The notes beneath the pieces are model-generated. The model saw only the letters and a program-made list of their open reading frames with translations. It searched no databases and was not told the origin of the DNA. From assembly GCA_025935925.1 (NCBI GenBank), contig JAICUI010000003.1, positions 77,018-111,797 of the forward strand: a stretch of DNA of 34,780 nucleotides, written 5' to 3'. A program made the position numbers and the translations under genes. Source of the DNA: Chloroflexota bacterium. Lineage in GTDB: Bacteria; Chloroflexota; Limnocylindria; Limnocylindrales; CSP1-4. Below are positions 8,277 through 15,937 of this stretch, piece after piece (within the stretch, counting starts at the first letter, position 1; each line of letters opens with the position of its first letter).

Positions 8277-9503
8277 TTACGAGCGGGCCGTCGCGGAACG
8301 ATCGGGCGTCGCGCCGCGGAGCCAGAGGCCCTGGTTCGCCGGCCGGACGGCGCCCTGGATGGTGTGCTCCAGGTCCGCGGCGACGGCTTCGATCGCGACC
8401 TCGCCGCGCAGCCGCTCGGCGAACGCGTCGGCGGTGAGCTGTCCGTCGTACCGGCCGCGATCGAAGCGGCGGTCGACGGCGTGCTGCACGCGACGTCGAA
8501 GGGGCTGGAACAGGGCGAACGCGAGCAGCGTCGACGCCGCGACCGCGATCGTCTGGTGCTGGGTGAGGCCGCTGAGCGCAGCCTCCAGCGCCACGACGGC
8601 GATCGCGAACACCGCGACCAGCGACCCGGTGACGACCGCCCAGCCGATCGTGCGGCTGACGATCCGGTCGATGTCGTACAGCCGGTATCGCAGGATCGCG
8701 AGCGTCGCGGCGATCGGAAGCAGCGGCGACACGACCACGGTCAGCACCGCCCCGAGGAGGTCGTTCGGCAGGGTGACGAACCCGCTCGCGACGAGGCAGG
8801 CCACCTCGACCACGCCGGCCCCGACGAACCACTTGAGCTGCGCGCGCTCGACGCCCGCCGACCGGTGGAACCGGACCACGAGGCCGGCGACCGACAGCGC
8901 CGCGGCGATCGCGAGGACGACGAGCCCGAGGAACTGCAGCCCGAGCAGGAAGGCGCCGGCGTCGTCCTGGCTCTGCACCGGACCGGGGGTAACCAGCTCC
9001 GGTCCCCGCGACCACCACGCGAGGATCGCGATCGGGACGACGAGGAGCGCGAGCGCGACACCGGCCAGCCAGCCGACCGGCCGCCAGCGGCGCGACGGGA
9101 ACCGGCCATCGGGGAACAGGAGGACGGCGGCGGTCAGCAGCAGCACGAACCCCGGCGCCCATGTCCAGACCGCGACCCAGGCCATGAGATCCGCCGCGGG
9201 GAGCGATCCCGGTGCGCTGACGAGCCCGACGTAGGCGTACTGCCCGGCGAAGGCGTTGAGCGCCTGGGACAGCCCGATCGCGATGAAGATCCAGCCCATC
9301 GCGTTGCCCGGCCGCCGCGTGGCGATCAGCCAGCCCACCACGGGGAACGCCGACCCCAGGACGTACCCGCCGATCGTGTCGGAGTCCAGGCGGGCGCTCC
9401 CGGCCTGGAGCTGTCGGGCCAGCAGCACGAGTGCGAGCGCGTCCAGGACGAGCGCCGCTCCGGCCAGCAGGTGCGCGAGGCGCCGGGATCCGCGGGCGGT
9501 CAC
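8277..9503 (-). CDS. Multi-pass membrane sensor-like protein lacking a kinase domain
   Basis: A 408-aa integral membrane protein with about eight hydrophobic segments. It has motifs I recognise from the N-terminal part of many actinobacterial/Chloroflexota sensor kinases: LFPDGRFPSRRWRPVGWL, GVERAQLKWFVG, LRYRLYDIDRIVSRTIGW and FQPLRRRVQHAVDRRFDRGR. It ends in an ERLRGEVAIEAV helix and QGLWLR, with no GAF, dimerisation or ATPase domain. As first gene of the operon, with TAA at 8279-8277 next to the phosphatase gene, it probably feeds a membrane signal to that phosphatase (inference). The GTG at 9503 is the most upstream usable start; no clear Shine-Dalgarno is seen. A decayed paralogue lies at 2595-3681. 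Confidence 0.75.
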   Translation of the reverse strand: MTARGSRRLAHLLAGAALVLDALALVLLARQLQAGSARLDSDTIGGYVLGSAFPVVGWLIATRRPGNAMGWIFIAIGLSQALNAFAGQYAYVGLVSAPGSLPAADLMAWVAVWTWAPGFVLLLTAAVLLFPDGRFPSRRWRPVGWLAGVALALLVVPIAILAWWSRGPELVTPGPVQSQDDAGAFLLGLQFLGLVVLAIAAALSVAGLVVRFHRSAGVERAQLKWFVGAGVVEVACLVASGFVTLPNDLLGAVLTVVVSPLLPIAATLAILRYRLYDIDRIVSRTIGWAVVTGSLVAVFAIAVVALEAALSGLTQHQTIAVAASTLLAFALFQPLRRRVQHAVDRRFDRGRYDGQLTADAFAERLRGEVAIEAVAADLEHTIQGAVRPANQGLWLRGATPDRSATARS

Positions 9504-9583
9504 GCGAGCGCGGCGGCGGTGGAGGGGCGCGGGGTCTGGGGCGGGATCGGCATCGAGGTCATCGTGCCCGAGTTCCGTCCCGA

Positions 9584-9632
9584 GAGCGTTACGGGCGCCC
9601 CGAGGCGGCTGCCGCGAACGGGAGCGTTACGG
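9584..9632. promoter_or_regulatory. Direct repeats in the divergent promoter region
   Basis: GAGCGTTACGG occurs at 9584-9594 and again at 9622-9632, 38 bp apart. It lies between the sensor gene (minus) and the AfsR-like regulator (plus). SARP-family winged helices bind direct repeats near promoters, so this is a candidate autoregulatory operator. The binder is inferred. Confidence 0.4.
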
Positions 9633-9650
9633 AACCGCCGCGAGAGGCGG

Positions 9651-9656
9651 TACCGT
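9651..9656 (+). promoter_or_regulatory. -10 box for the AfsR-like gene (leaderless)
   Basis: TACCGT ends 7 nt before the ATG at 9664, which places transcription start at or next to the start codon. No Shine-Dalgarno is present at normal distance. Confidence 0.5.
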
Positions 9657-9663
9657 GCCGGCG

Positions 9664-12579
9664 ATGGCACGACGTACGGCCGGCCTCTCGATCCGGGTCC
9701 TCGGTCCGCTCGAGGTGACCGTGGACGGCGCCCCGCTGGTCGTCGACACCCGGAAGGCACTCGCGATCCTCGTGCTGCTCGCGGTGGAGCGGCGTCCGTT
9801 CGCCCGCGACGAGCTCGCGGCGCTGCTCTGGCCGGAGTCCGACGACGAGTCGGCGCGGGGCGCCCTGCGCCGCACGCTGTCGGTGCTGCGCGGTGCGCTC
9901 GATGACCGTTGGGTTCGGGTCGATCGCTCGACGGTCGCGCTCGACGAGCGAGAGCCATGGGTCGACCTCGCCGAGGTCGAGCGGGCCGCGCGCCGCGACG
10001 ATCGGAGGACGCTCGCGCAGGCGGCGGCCGTCGCGCGCGGCCCGTTCCTCGCCGGGTTCTCGTTGCGCGACAGCCCCGACTTCGACGACTGGCGCGCGAC
10101 CCGGGCGGTGGCGGCCGACCGCGCCGTCGCCTCCGTCCTCGACCGCCTGTCCGCGGCCTGCGAGGCCGCCCGCGACCTCGCGGGAGCCGTGGCCGCAACG
10201 GTGCGGCGCGTGGACCTCGACCCGCTCGACGAGCCGTCGCAGCGGCGCCTGATCGTCCTGCTCGCGCAGTCCGGCGACCGGGCGGCGGCGATCCGGCAGT
10301 ACCGCGCCTGCGTCGCGGTCCTCGAGCGCGAGCTCGGCGTCGCGCCGCTCGCGGAGACGACCGCCGTGTACGAGGCGATCCGCGACGCGCGGGTGGACAT
10401 CCCCCGCGCCACGGCTCGGTCTGCGCCCGCGGCGCTCACCGCGACCGCGGCGCTCACCGCGACCGCGGCGCTCGTCGCGCCCGCGGCCCTCGCCGCGCCG
10501 CCCGCTCCGGCCGGCCGCCCCACGGCCCTCCCCCTGGTGGGCCGGGACGCCGAGCTCGACGCCGTCCTCGGCGCGTCGCGGGCGCCCGGGCGCGACGGGC
10601 GTCTCGTGCTCGTCCGCGGCGAGGCCGGCATCGGCAAGTCGCGACTGGCGGAGGCGGCCGCCGAGGTATGCGACGCCGCAGGCCACCGCGTGCTCGTCGC
10701 CCGCGCCTACGCGTCGGAGGCCGGCATCGCGTACGGGCCGGTGGTCGGGCTCCTCCGTGCGGCGCTCGAGCGACCGGATGCCGAACGGCGGCTCGCCGCG
10801 CTTCCCGCGCCGCTGGTCGCGGAGATCGGGCGGCTCGTTCCGCTGCCGGTGCCACGAGCCGCGGTTCGCTCGCCCGCCGAGGGCCGCGACCCGACGGACC
10901 CGGGGGCACGGATCCGGCTGCTCGACGCGATCGCGACCTGCCTCGCGGTGCTCGCCGCGGGTCCGGGTCGCGGGCTGCTCGTCGTGGAGGACGTGCAGTG
11001 GGCCGACGACGCCACCCGGGAGGCGCTCGCGTGGCTTGCCCGGCGTCTGGAGGACCGCTCGATCGTCGTGCTGCTGACGTGGCGCCCCGAGGACCTGGAC
11101 GAGGCCGCCACGGCGTTCGTCTCGGCCCTCGAGCGAGTTGCCGATGCGACGATCATCGAGCTCGGTCGGCTGGATCGCGCGGACGTCGCGGGCCTCGTGG
11201 CCGCCGCGGCGTCGGCGGGGCTCCGGCCGGCGCCGGTCGACGACCTCCTCGACGCCTCCGAGGGGCTGCCGCTGTTCGTCGTCGAGGCGCTGCTCGCGGG
11301 CGGGAGCGAGGAGCCGACGCTCGCGTCGGGGGCACGGAGCGTGAAGGCGCTGCTCCGCGAACGCCTCGGATCCGTCGGGGAGGCGGCCACGCAGGTGCTC
11401 GCCGCAGCCGCCGTCCTCGGCCGCTCGTTCGATCTGTCGCTCGTGCGCGGGACCAGCGGCCGGTCCGAGGACGAGGCGGTCGCGGCGATCGAGGAGCTAG
11501 TTCGGCGGGGCATCGTCCGGGAGCTCGACCCCGCCGGCGCGACGTACGACTTTGCGCACGCGACGTTCCGCGACGCCGCGTACGAGGCGACCAGCCTCGC
11601 GCGCCGACGGCTGCTCCATGGCCGCGCGGCCGACCTGCTCCGCGCGGAAGCGTCGGACCGCGACGGCGGCGCCCGGCTGGCCCAGGTCGCCGGCCATGAG
11701 CGCGCGGCGGGCCGCGACGCCGACGCGGCGCGTTCCTTCCGCGACGCCGGTCGGCACGCTCGATCCGTGTCGGCGCTCCGGGAGGCGTCGGCCTTCCTCG
11801 AGACCGCGCTGGCGCTGGGGCATCCGGATGTGGCCGCGATCCAGCGCGACCTCGGCGAGATCCGGACGGCGCGCGGCGACTACGCGGGAGCGATCGCCTC
11901 GCTCGAGGCGGCCGCCGCCGTCGCGGAACCGGGCGACCTGCCCGCGATCGAGCTCCGCCTCGGACGCGTCCATGCGCGCCGGGGCGACGGAGCGACGGCC
12001 GCGAGCCACCTCGACGCCGCGATCGAGGCGCTCGGCGGTCCCGACACCGACGGTCGCACGCTCGGCCGGGCGCTCGTGGAGCGGGCGCTGGTCGCGATCG
12101 GGCAGGGCCGCCTGGATCTCGCGGAGGGCGCGGCGCGCCGCGCCCGCGAGATCGCCGACGAGCTTGACGATCCGTCGATCCGGGGCGCAGCCGATCGGAT
12201 GCTCGGCCTTGCCGCGCGCGAGCGCGGAGACGTCGAGGCGGCTCGCGGGTACCTACGGCGGAGCCTCGAGCTCGGCGACACCGACCCGGATCCCGGGGCG
12301 GGCGTCGCGGCGCGCAACGCACTCGCCCTGGTGGAGGCGGCCGCGGGCGACCGCCCGACAGCGATCGAGCTGCTCGAGGCCGCGCTCGACGTCTGCCGCC
12401 GGACCGGGGAGATCCACCTCGAGGCCGCGGTCGAGAACAACCTCGCCGACCTGCTGCACGATGCGGGTCGCGAGCCCGAGGCCATGGACCACCTGAAACG
12501 CGCGGTGACCCTGTTCGCGGAGGTGGGCGGGCGGCCGGGCGAGCTCCAGCCGGAGATCTGGAGGCTCGCGACCTGGTGA
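9664..12579 (+). CDS. AfsR/SARP-type transcriptional regulator: winged helix-BTAD-ATPase-TPR
   Basis: A 971-aa regulator. Residues 8-95 are an OmpR-type winged helix (LSIRVLGPLEVTVDG, then ELAALLWPE, then ALRRTLSVLRGAL). Residues about 98-245 are a bacterial transcriptional activation domain (GPFLAGF, then RQYRACVAVLERELGVAP). An Ala/Thr/Pro linker (250-288) contains a duplicated ALTATA unit. Residues 290-700 are an AAA/STAND ATPase with Walker A GEAGIGKS (319-326) and Walker B LLVVEDVQWADD. The remainder is TPR-like helices (about 720-960). There is no C-terminal LuxR helix-turn-helix, so DNA binding rests on the N-terminal domain. It is divergent from the partner-switching operon, which may be its target. 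Start 9664 is set by the winged-helix start and a -10 box 7 nt upstream. Confidence 0.85.
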   Translation: MARRTAGLSIRVLGPLEVTVDGAPLVVDTRKALAILVLLAVERRPFARDELAALLWPESDDESARGALRRTLSVLRGALDDRWVRVDRSTVALDEREPWVDLAEVERAARRDDRRTLAQAAAVARGPFLAGFSLRDSPDFDDWRATRAVAADRAVASVLDRLSAACEAARDLAGAVAATVRRVDLDPLDEPSQRRLIVLLAQSGDRAAAIRQYRACVAVLERELGVAPLAETTAVYEAIRDARVDIPRATARSAPAALTATAALTATAALVAPAALAAPPAPAGRPTALPLVGRDAELDAVLGASRAPGRDGRLVLVRGEAGIGKSRLAEAAAEVCDAAGHRVLVARAYASEAGIAYGPVVGLLRAALERPDAERRLAALPAPLVAEIGRLVPLPVPRAAVRSPAEGRDPTDPGARIRLLDAIATCLAVLAAGPGRGLLVVEDVQWADDATREALAWLARRLEDRSIVVLLTWRPEDLDEAATAFVSALERVADATIIELGRLDRADVAGLVAAAASAGLRPAPVDDLLDASEGLPLFVVEALLAGGSEEPTLASGARSVKALLRERLGSVGEAATQVLAAAAVLGRSFDLSLVRGTSGRSEDEAVAAIEELVRRGIVRELDPAGATYDFAHATFRDAAYEATSLARRRLLHGRAADLLRAEASDRDGGARLAQVAGHERAAGRDADAARSFRDAGRHARSVSALREASAFLETALALGHPDVAAIQRDLGEIRTARGDYAGAIASLEAAAAVAEPGDLPAIELRLGRVHARRGDGATAASHLDAAIEALGGPDTDGRTLGRALVERALVAIGQGRLDLAEGAARRAREIADELDDPSIRGAADRMLGLAARERGDVEAARGYLRRSLELGDTDPDPGAGVAARNALALVEAAAGDRPTAIELLEAALDVCRRTGEIHLEAAVENNLADLLHDAGREPEAMDHLKRAVTLFAEVGGRPGELQPEIWRLATW
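10432..10485 (+). repeat. Short in-gene tandem repeat coding the linker
   Basis: The 18-bp unit GCGCTCACCGCGACCGCG is present twice perfectly, then once in diverged form. It encodes ALTATA-ALTATA-ALVAPA in the interdomain linker of the AfsR-like protein. Period 18 keeps frame, so copy number could vary without inactivating the gene. Confidence 0.7.
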
Positions 12580-12582
12580 TCG

Positions 12583-13497
12583 TCAGCCGGCACCCCACAG
12601 GCGCGCGATCCAGTAGCCCAGCGCGAGCGTCGGGAGCAGCGAGTCGACACGGTCGAGGATGCCGCCGAAGCCCGGGAGCCAGCCGCCCGCGTCCTTGACG
12701 CCGGCCTCTCGCTTGGCCGCGCTCTCGAGCAGGTCGCCCCACAGCGAGCCGCCCGCCACGAGCGGGACGAGGATGATCGTGAACGGGATCCCGAAGCTCG
12801 GGACGAGCGCGGGCGCGAACGCGACGATCCCGATCGCCGCGCCGAGGAGGTTCCCGGCGACGCCTTCGCGGGTCTTCGCCGGGGAGAGGCGCGGCGCGAG
12901 CGGCGTCCGCCCGAACCGTCGCCCGACGACGAACGCGCCGACGTCCGAGAACGCGCACGCGACGGCGAGCGCCACGACGAGCGCGAGCCCGGCCTCCCCG
13001 CGCTCGACACCGAGCGCCACGCCATGCGCGAGGAGGACCGTGACGAGGATCACGCCGACCGCCGCCATGCCGAGATCGCGGATCGCGCGGCCGGTGTCCG
13101 CGCGGACGACCGGCCACGCGACGCCCACGAGCACCAGCCCGCCCACGAGCCAGTCCGCGGCACCGACGCCGCCGAGTGCGATCGCGCCGATCACGACCAC
13201 GTTCGCGACGACGACGGCGACGCGGTGATGCAGCGGGAGGTCGAACATGCGCCCCCATTCCACGAGGGCGAACGAGCCGAGGATCGCGAACAGGACGGCG
13301 AGGCCCGGCACCCCGATCCAAGCCGCTACGAGCAGCGCGACGGCGAGACCCGCATAGGAGCCCGCCCTCGCCAGCGCGGTCCGCGGGGTGAGGCCGCGGT
13401 TCCGGCCGCGACGAGCGAGCGCGAACAGCGACGCGCCGAGCACGCCGGCCACCACGCCCGCGACGAGGACGAGGGTCGCGGCCTCGACCGGCGCCAC
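12583..13497 (-). CDS. cdsA: Phosphatidate cytidylyltransferase (CdsA family)
   Basis: A 304-aa membrane enzyme predicted to make CDP-diacylglycerol from phosphatidate and CTP. It has about eight hydrophobic segments and the C-terminal CdsA signature SAAKREAGVKDAGGWLPGF followed by GGILDRVDS. The signature is intact except that the usual His of PGHGG is Phe (PGFGG). The motif LSPAKTREGVAGNLLGA is also typical. The GTG at 13497 lies 2 bp after the stop of the CDP-alcohol phosphatidyltransferase gene, so the two are one transcription unit. The His-to-Phe change leaves activity uncertain; this may be a specialised paralogue comparable to E. coli YnbB rather than the housekeeping enzyme. Confidence 0.85.
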   Translation of the reverse strand: MAPVEAATLVLVAGVVAGVLGASLFALARRGRNRGLTPRTALARAGSYAGLAVALLVAAWIGVPGLAVLFAILGSFALVEWGRMFDLPLHHRVAVVVANVVVIGAIALGGVGAADWLVGGLVLVGVAWPVVRADTGRAIRDLGMAAVGVILVTVLLAHGVALGVERGEAGLALVVALAVACAFSDVGAFVVGRRFGRTPLAPRLSPAKTREGVAGNLLGAAIGIVAFAPALVPSFGIPFTIILVPLVAGGSLWGDLLESAAKREAGVKDAGGWLPGFGGILDRVDSLLPTLALGYWIARLWGAG

Positions 13498-13499
13498 CG

Positions 13500-14105
13500 T
13501 CAGGGCAGCCTGCGGATGGCGACCAGGAGGCGCTCGGCGAGCGTCAGCGCCGTCCCGAGGAGCAGCAGCACGCCGAAGACGGCCCACGCCCGCCCGTCGC
13601 CCGGGCCCGCGACGAACGCGACGAGCGAGACGACGGCGAGCAGCGCCATCCGGCCGGGCTTGGACAGCACGCCGCGGTAGATGCGCTCGCCGCCCGCGGC
13701 GCGAGCGGCGATCCCGACGTACGACGCGAGCACGGCGCCGAGCACGCCCAGCAGCACGACGACGGCATTCGCCCCGGGCAGGACCGCGACCGGCGCGAGG
13801 AACGCGACGTCGGCGAGCCGGTCGCCGATCTCGTTGTAGAGCTCGCCGCGGGGATGGATCGTGCCGGTTCGCCGCGCGAGGTTGCCGTCGAGAAGGTTGA
13901 GGGCGAGCCGCACGACGACGAGCACCGGCACGACGAGGAGCAGCCACGGGATGGCGGGCGACGCCAGGAGGCACGCGCCGCCGAGGACGGCGATCGGAAT
14001 GGCCGCGAGCGTCACCTGGTCCGGCGTGGCCCCGGCGCGGGCCAGCCGGTCGACGAGCGGGAGCAGCCGCTCGTTGATCGCGCCCTTCGTCGCGTACAGG
14101 TCCAT
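13500..14105 (-). CDS. Atypical CDP-alcohol phosphatidyltransferase (YnbA-like)
   Basis: A 201-aa membrane protein. The family motif is D-x2-D-G-x2-A-R-x8-G-x3-D-x3-D. Here it reads N-LL-DG-NL-AR, eight residues, G-ELY-N-EIG-D, so the first and third Asp are Asn. From memory, E. coli YnbA and relatives show the same pattern (ALNxxDGxxAR and GxYLNELxD) and also sit beside a CdsA homologue (YnbB). The N-terminus MDLYATKGAINERLLPLVDR and PDQVTLAA fit that group. The alcohol acceptor is unknown. The gene lies 27 bp after the SnoaL-like gene and 2 bp before cdsA. It is probably not the housekeeping phosphatidylglycerophosphate synthase. Confidence 0.8.
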   Translation of the reverse strand: MDLYATKGAINERLLPLVDRLARAGATPDQVTLAAIPIAVLGGACLLASPAIPWLLLVVPVLVVVRLALNLLDGNLARRTGTIHPRGELYNEIGDRLADVAFLAPVAVLPGANAVVVLLGVLGAVLASYVGIAARAAGGERIYRGVLSKPGRMALLAVVSLVAFVAGPGDGRAWAVFGVLLLLGTALTLAERLLVAIRRLP

Positions 14106-14132
14106 CGCCCCTCGTCAGCCTCGTCGGCTTCG

Positions 14133-14585
14133 TCAGCCCTCGATCGCACCCCGGTCGAACCAGATGCGCTCCCCGCGGAACCGCTGCGTGACGGGATCCC
14201 AGGGGAACAGGATGAGCACCTCGAGGCTGACGGGCAGGCCCGATGCGGGAGCGCCCGCCCACGGCCCGAGGTTGGTGCCCGTGAGCCGCGCCGCCTCGAA
14301 CACGCCCTGCGGGCCGACGACGATGTCGCTCAGCGCGAACCGGTTGTCGGGGAAGGCGGCGAAGAGCTCCGTGTAGAAGGCGCGCGCGCCGTCGTGGCCG
14401 TCCCACCGCTGGCCGGTCGGCACGAGCTCGTACACGCAGTCGGGGGCGAGGGTCGCGAGGAGACCGTCGATGTCGCGGGCGTCCTCGGCGATCGAGTGGC
14501 GGACCCACAGCCTCTTGATGGCCCGCAGCTCGACCGGGTCGAAGCGGCGGGCCAGCCGGGCACGGATCGAGGACTCGTCGCTCAC
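14133..14585 (-). CDS. SnoaL-like / NTF2-fold protein
   Basis: A 150-aa protein with a single NTF2-like alpha+beta barrel. A helical start (VELRAIKRLWVRHSIAEDA) is followed by DIDGLLATLAPDCVYELVPT, GHDGARAFYTELFAAFPD and a terminal beta part ending WFDRGAIEG. This matches the SnoaL-like ester cyclase/polyketide cyclase family, in which most members have no known substrate. The GTG at 14585 has a possible CACAAT -10 six nt upstream and no obvious ribosome site, so it may also be leaderless. It follows the PadR gene by 32 bp and precedes the lipid genes, so it could be co-regulated with them. Confidence 0.72.
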   Translation of the reverse strand: MSDESSIRARLARRFDPVELRAIKRLWVRHSIAEDARDIDGLLATLAPDCVYELVPTGQRWDGHDGARAFYTELFAAFPDNRFALSDIVVGPQGVFEAARLTGTNLGPWAGAPASGLPVSLEVLILFPWDPVTQRFRGERIWFDRGAIEG

Positions 14586-14617
14586 CTGGCGATTGTGGCC
14601 GAGCGGTCGGCGCGGCG

Positions 14618-15175
14618 TCAGCCCTCGTCGGGGGCCGTCGCGTCCTCGGCGAGGAGCCGGTAGATCTCCTTCCGCGCGTCGGCGAGGATCCGGTGGGTCT
14701 CGCGACGTGCCGCCGGCGAGCCGACCTTCTCAGCCTGCATGACGGCGGCGACGAAGCGGCGGAAGTCGTCGGCATCGGGCTCGGGCGTCGCGAACGTCGG
14801 GCCCGGTACGGCCTGCGCGGCCTTGCGGCCGTCGTCGGTGACCGTGTAGATGCGGCGCCCGTCGACGTCCGCGGCCGTCACGAGGCCCTCGTCGGCGAGC
14901 TGCTGGAGGGTGGGATAGACCGAGCCCGCGCTCGGGCGCCAGCGACCCGCGCTGCGGCTCTCGAGCTCCTGGATGACCTCGTAGCCGTGCATCGGGCGCT
15001 CGACGAGGACCGACAGGATGAGCGGCCGGATCTCGCCGCGCCGCACGAGCGAACGGCCGTGACGACCGCGCCCGAACGGGTCGCGGAACGGGAAGGGGAA
15101 CGGCGCCTCACCGCGCTCGTGGCGCGGATCGCGGCGGTGCCGGCGGCCTGCCGGCAGGGTATGGGGATGGAACAT
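14618..15175 (-). CDS. PadR-family transcriptional regulator
   Basis: A 185-aa repressor-type protein. Residues about 45-125 hold the PadR winged helix: IRPLILSVLVERPMHGYEVI, then SAGSVYPTLQQLADEGLV, then GRRIYTVTDDGRKAA. A C-terminal helix (AARRETHRILADARKEIYRL) probably dimerises. The first 40 residues are rich in His, Arg, Phe and Pro (MFHPHTLPAGRRHRRDPRH), which is common in a PadR subgroup and might bind metal or be unstructured. GAAGGAG (15194-15188) lies 12 nt before the ATG at 15175, rather far. It heads an apparent four-gene operon with the SnoaL-like and phospholipid genes, and is likely autoregulated through the inverted repeat in its promoter. Confidence 0.85.
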   Translation of the reverse strand: MFHPHTLPAGRRHRRDPRHERGEAPFPFPFRDPFGRGRHGRSLVRRGEIRPLILSVLVERPMHGYEVIQELESRSAGRWRPSAGSVYPTLQQLADEGLVTAADVDGRRIYTVTDDGRKAAQAVPGPTFATPEPDADDFRRFVAAVMQAEKVGSPAARRETHRILADARKEIYRLLAEDATAPDEG

Positions 15176-15215
15176 CGGGTTGGGTGACTCCTTCGGTCAA
15201 ATGGTGGTCGCGCCG

Positions 15216-15259
15216 TGTCGCGCGGCATCACGATATATCGCGACAACGCGTGGCGTCAA
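15216..15259 (-). promoter_or_regulatory. PadR promoter with overlapping inverted repeat
   Basis: On the minus strand TTGACG (15259-15254), a 16-bp spacer and TATATC (15237-15232) form a good -35/-10 pair. The perfect palindrome CGATATATCG (15231-15240) covers the -10. A wider inverted repeat, TGTCGCG (15216-15222) and CGCGACA (15239-15245), spans it. This suits repression by a dimeric regulator, most likely PadR itself. Confidence 0.55.
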
Positions 15260-15341
15260 TCGAAGAATGCGACGCCGCATTGCTCGTCCCGGCACAACGC
15301 GCCACGACGCGGGATCCAAGCCGGGATGCGGCACTGCGTCG

Positions 15342-15535
15342 CTGATCCCGGGCATGACCCCAGCGCCACGAGGTGCGACCCGCGCAGGCGACGCTGCGCT
15401 GATCCCGGGCGCGACCCCCGGCGCCACGAGGTGCGACCCGCGCAGGCGACGCTGCGCTGATCCCGGGCGCGACCCCAGCGCCACGAGGTGCGACCCGCGA
15501 AGGCGACGCTGCGTCGCTGATCCCGGGCGCAGCGG
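15342..15535. repeat. Tandem repeat, 57-60-bp unit, about 3.3 copies
   Basis: Units start at 15342 (57 bp), 15399 (58 bp) and 15457 (60 bp), with a partial unit at 15517-15535. Each begins CTGATCCCGGGC and continues GCGCCACGAGGTGCGACCCG. Units 1 and 2 end in a hairpin, GCGCAG-gcgacg-CTGCGC (unit 1 at 15382-15399); a C-to-A change breaks it in unit 3. Unit length is not a multiple of 3 throughout, so it is not protein-coding. Confidence 0.9.
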
Positions 15536-15796
15536 TGCGGGCACACGCACTTCGCCGCCCGGACCGCGACGGTGAGTCGCGGCAGGCGGCTCAAGAGGCC
15601 GGCGCGTGCCGCTTGCGCCCAGGTTCAGCGACTGAGCGTCGCGAACCGGCGCGAGGGGGCCGCGGGCAGCGCCCCGGACGGTCGGCCGGCCAGTCCGCCG
15701 GCCGCCCGGGACCTGGCCGAGGAGCTCCGAGCCGCGCCGCAGTCGGCGCGGCTGGCCGCCCGGGCGCCGCGCCGCGTCGCAGTCCGGGCGCGTGGC

Positions 15797-15937
15797 GCCG
15801 CGTTGCTGCCGCCCGGGCGCCGCGCCGCCCGAACGCGCCGCGCCGCCCGAAGGCGCCGCGCCGCCGCGTTGCTGCCGCCCGGGCGCCGCGCGTCTGCGCC
15901 GCCCGAAGGTGCCGCGCCGCCCGAAGGCGCTGCGTCG
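15797..15937. repeat. Nested GC-rich tandem repeat
   Basis: A 29-bp segment beginning GCCGCGTTGCTGCCGCCCGG occurs at 15797-15825 and 15863-15891. Each copy is followed by two shorter units containing GCCGCCCGAA (starts 15824, 15842 and 15898, 15916, each pair 18 bp apart). The array is therefore a duplicated block of about 66-74 bp with 18-bp sub-repeats. It abuts the stop codon of the small gene at 15938. Confidence 0.8.

Larger units (their letters stand above)
15176..15937. other. Longest non-coding gap of the window
   Basis: About 760 bp without a convincing gene, between the PadR gene and the small gene ending at 15938; both flanking genes are on the minus strand. It holds the PadR promoter/operator (15216-15259), a 57-60-bp tandem repeat (15342-15535), about 200 bp of unique sequence with no recognisable feature, and an extremely GC-rich nested repeat (15797-15937). 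Frames open across it are Arg/Ala/Pro-rich and change with each repeat, so they look non-coding. Confidence 0.7.

Noticed and set aside
6847-9234. Frame of about 795 codons antisense to the phosphatase and sensor genes
   Set aside because: No domain, Arg/Glu/Val-rich shadow; the minus-strand genes have full family motifs.
9256-9663. N-terminal extension of the AfsR-like gene
   Set aside because: It would run through the divergent sensor gene; the winged helix begins just after the ATG at 9664 with a -10 box before it.
15342-15535. CRISPR array
   Set aside because: The whole unit repeats, including what would be the spacer; there are no unique spacers and no cas genes nearby.
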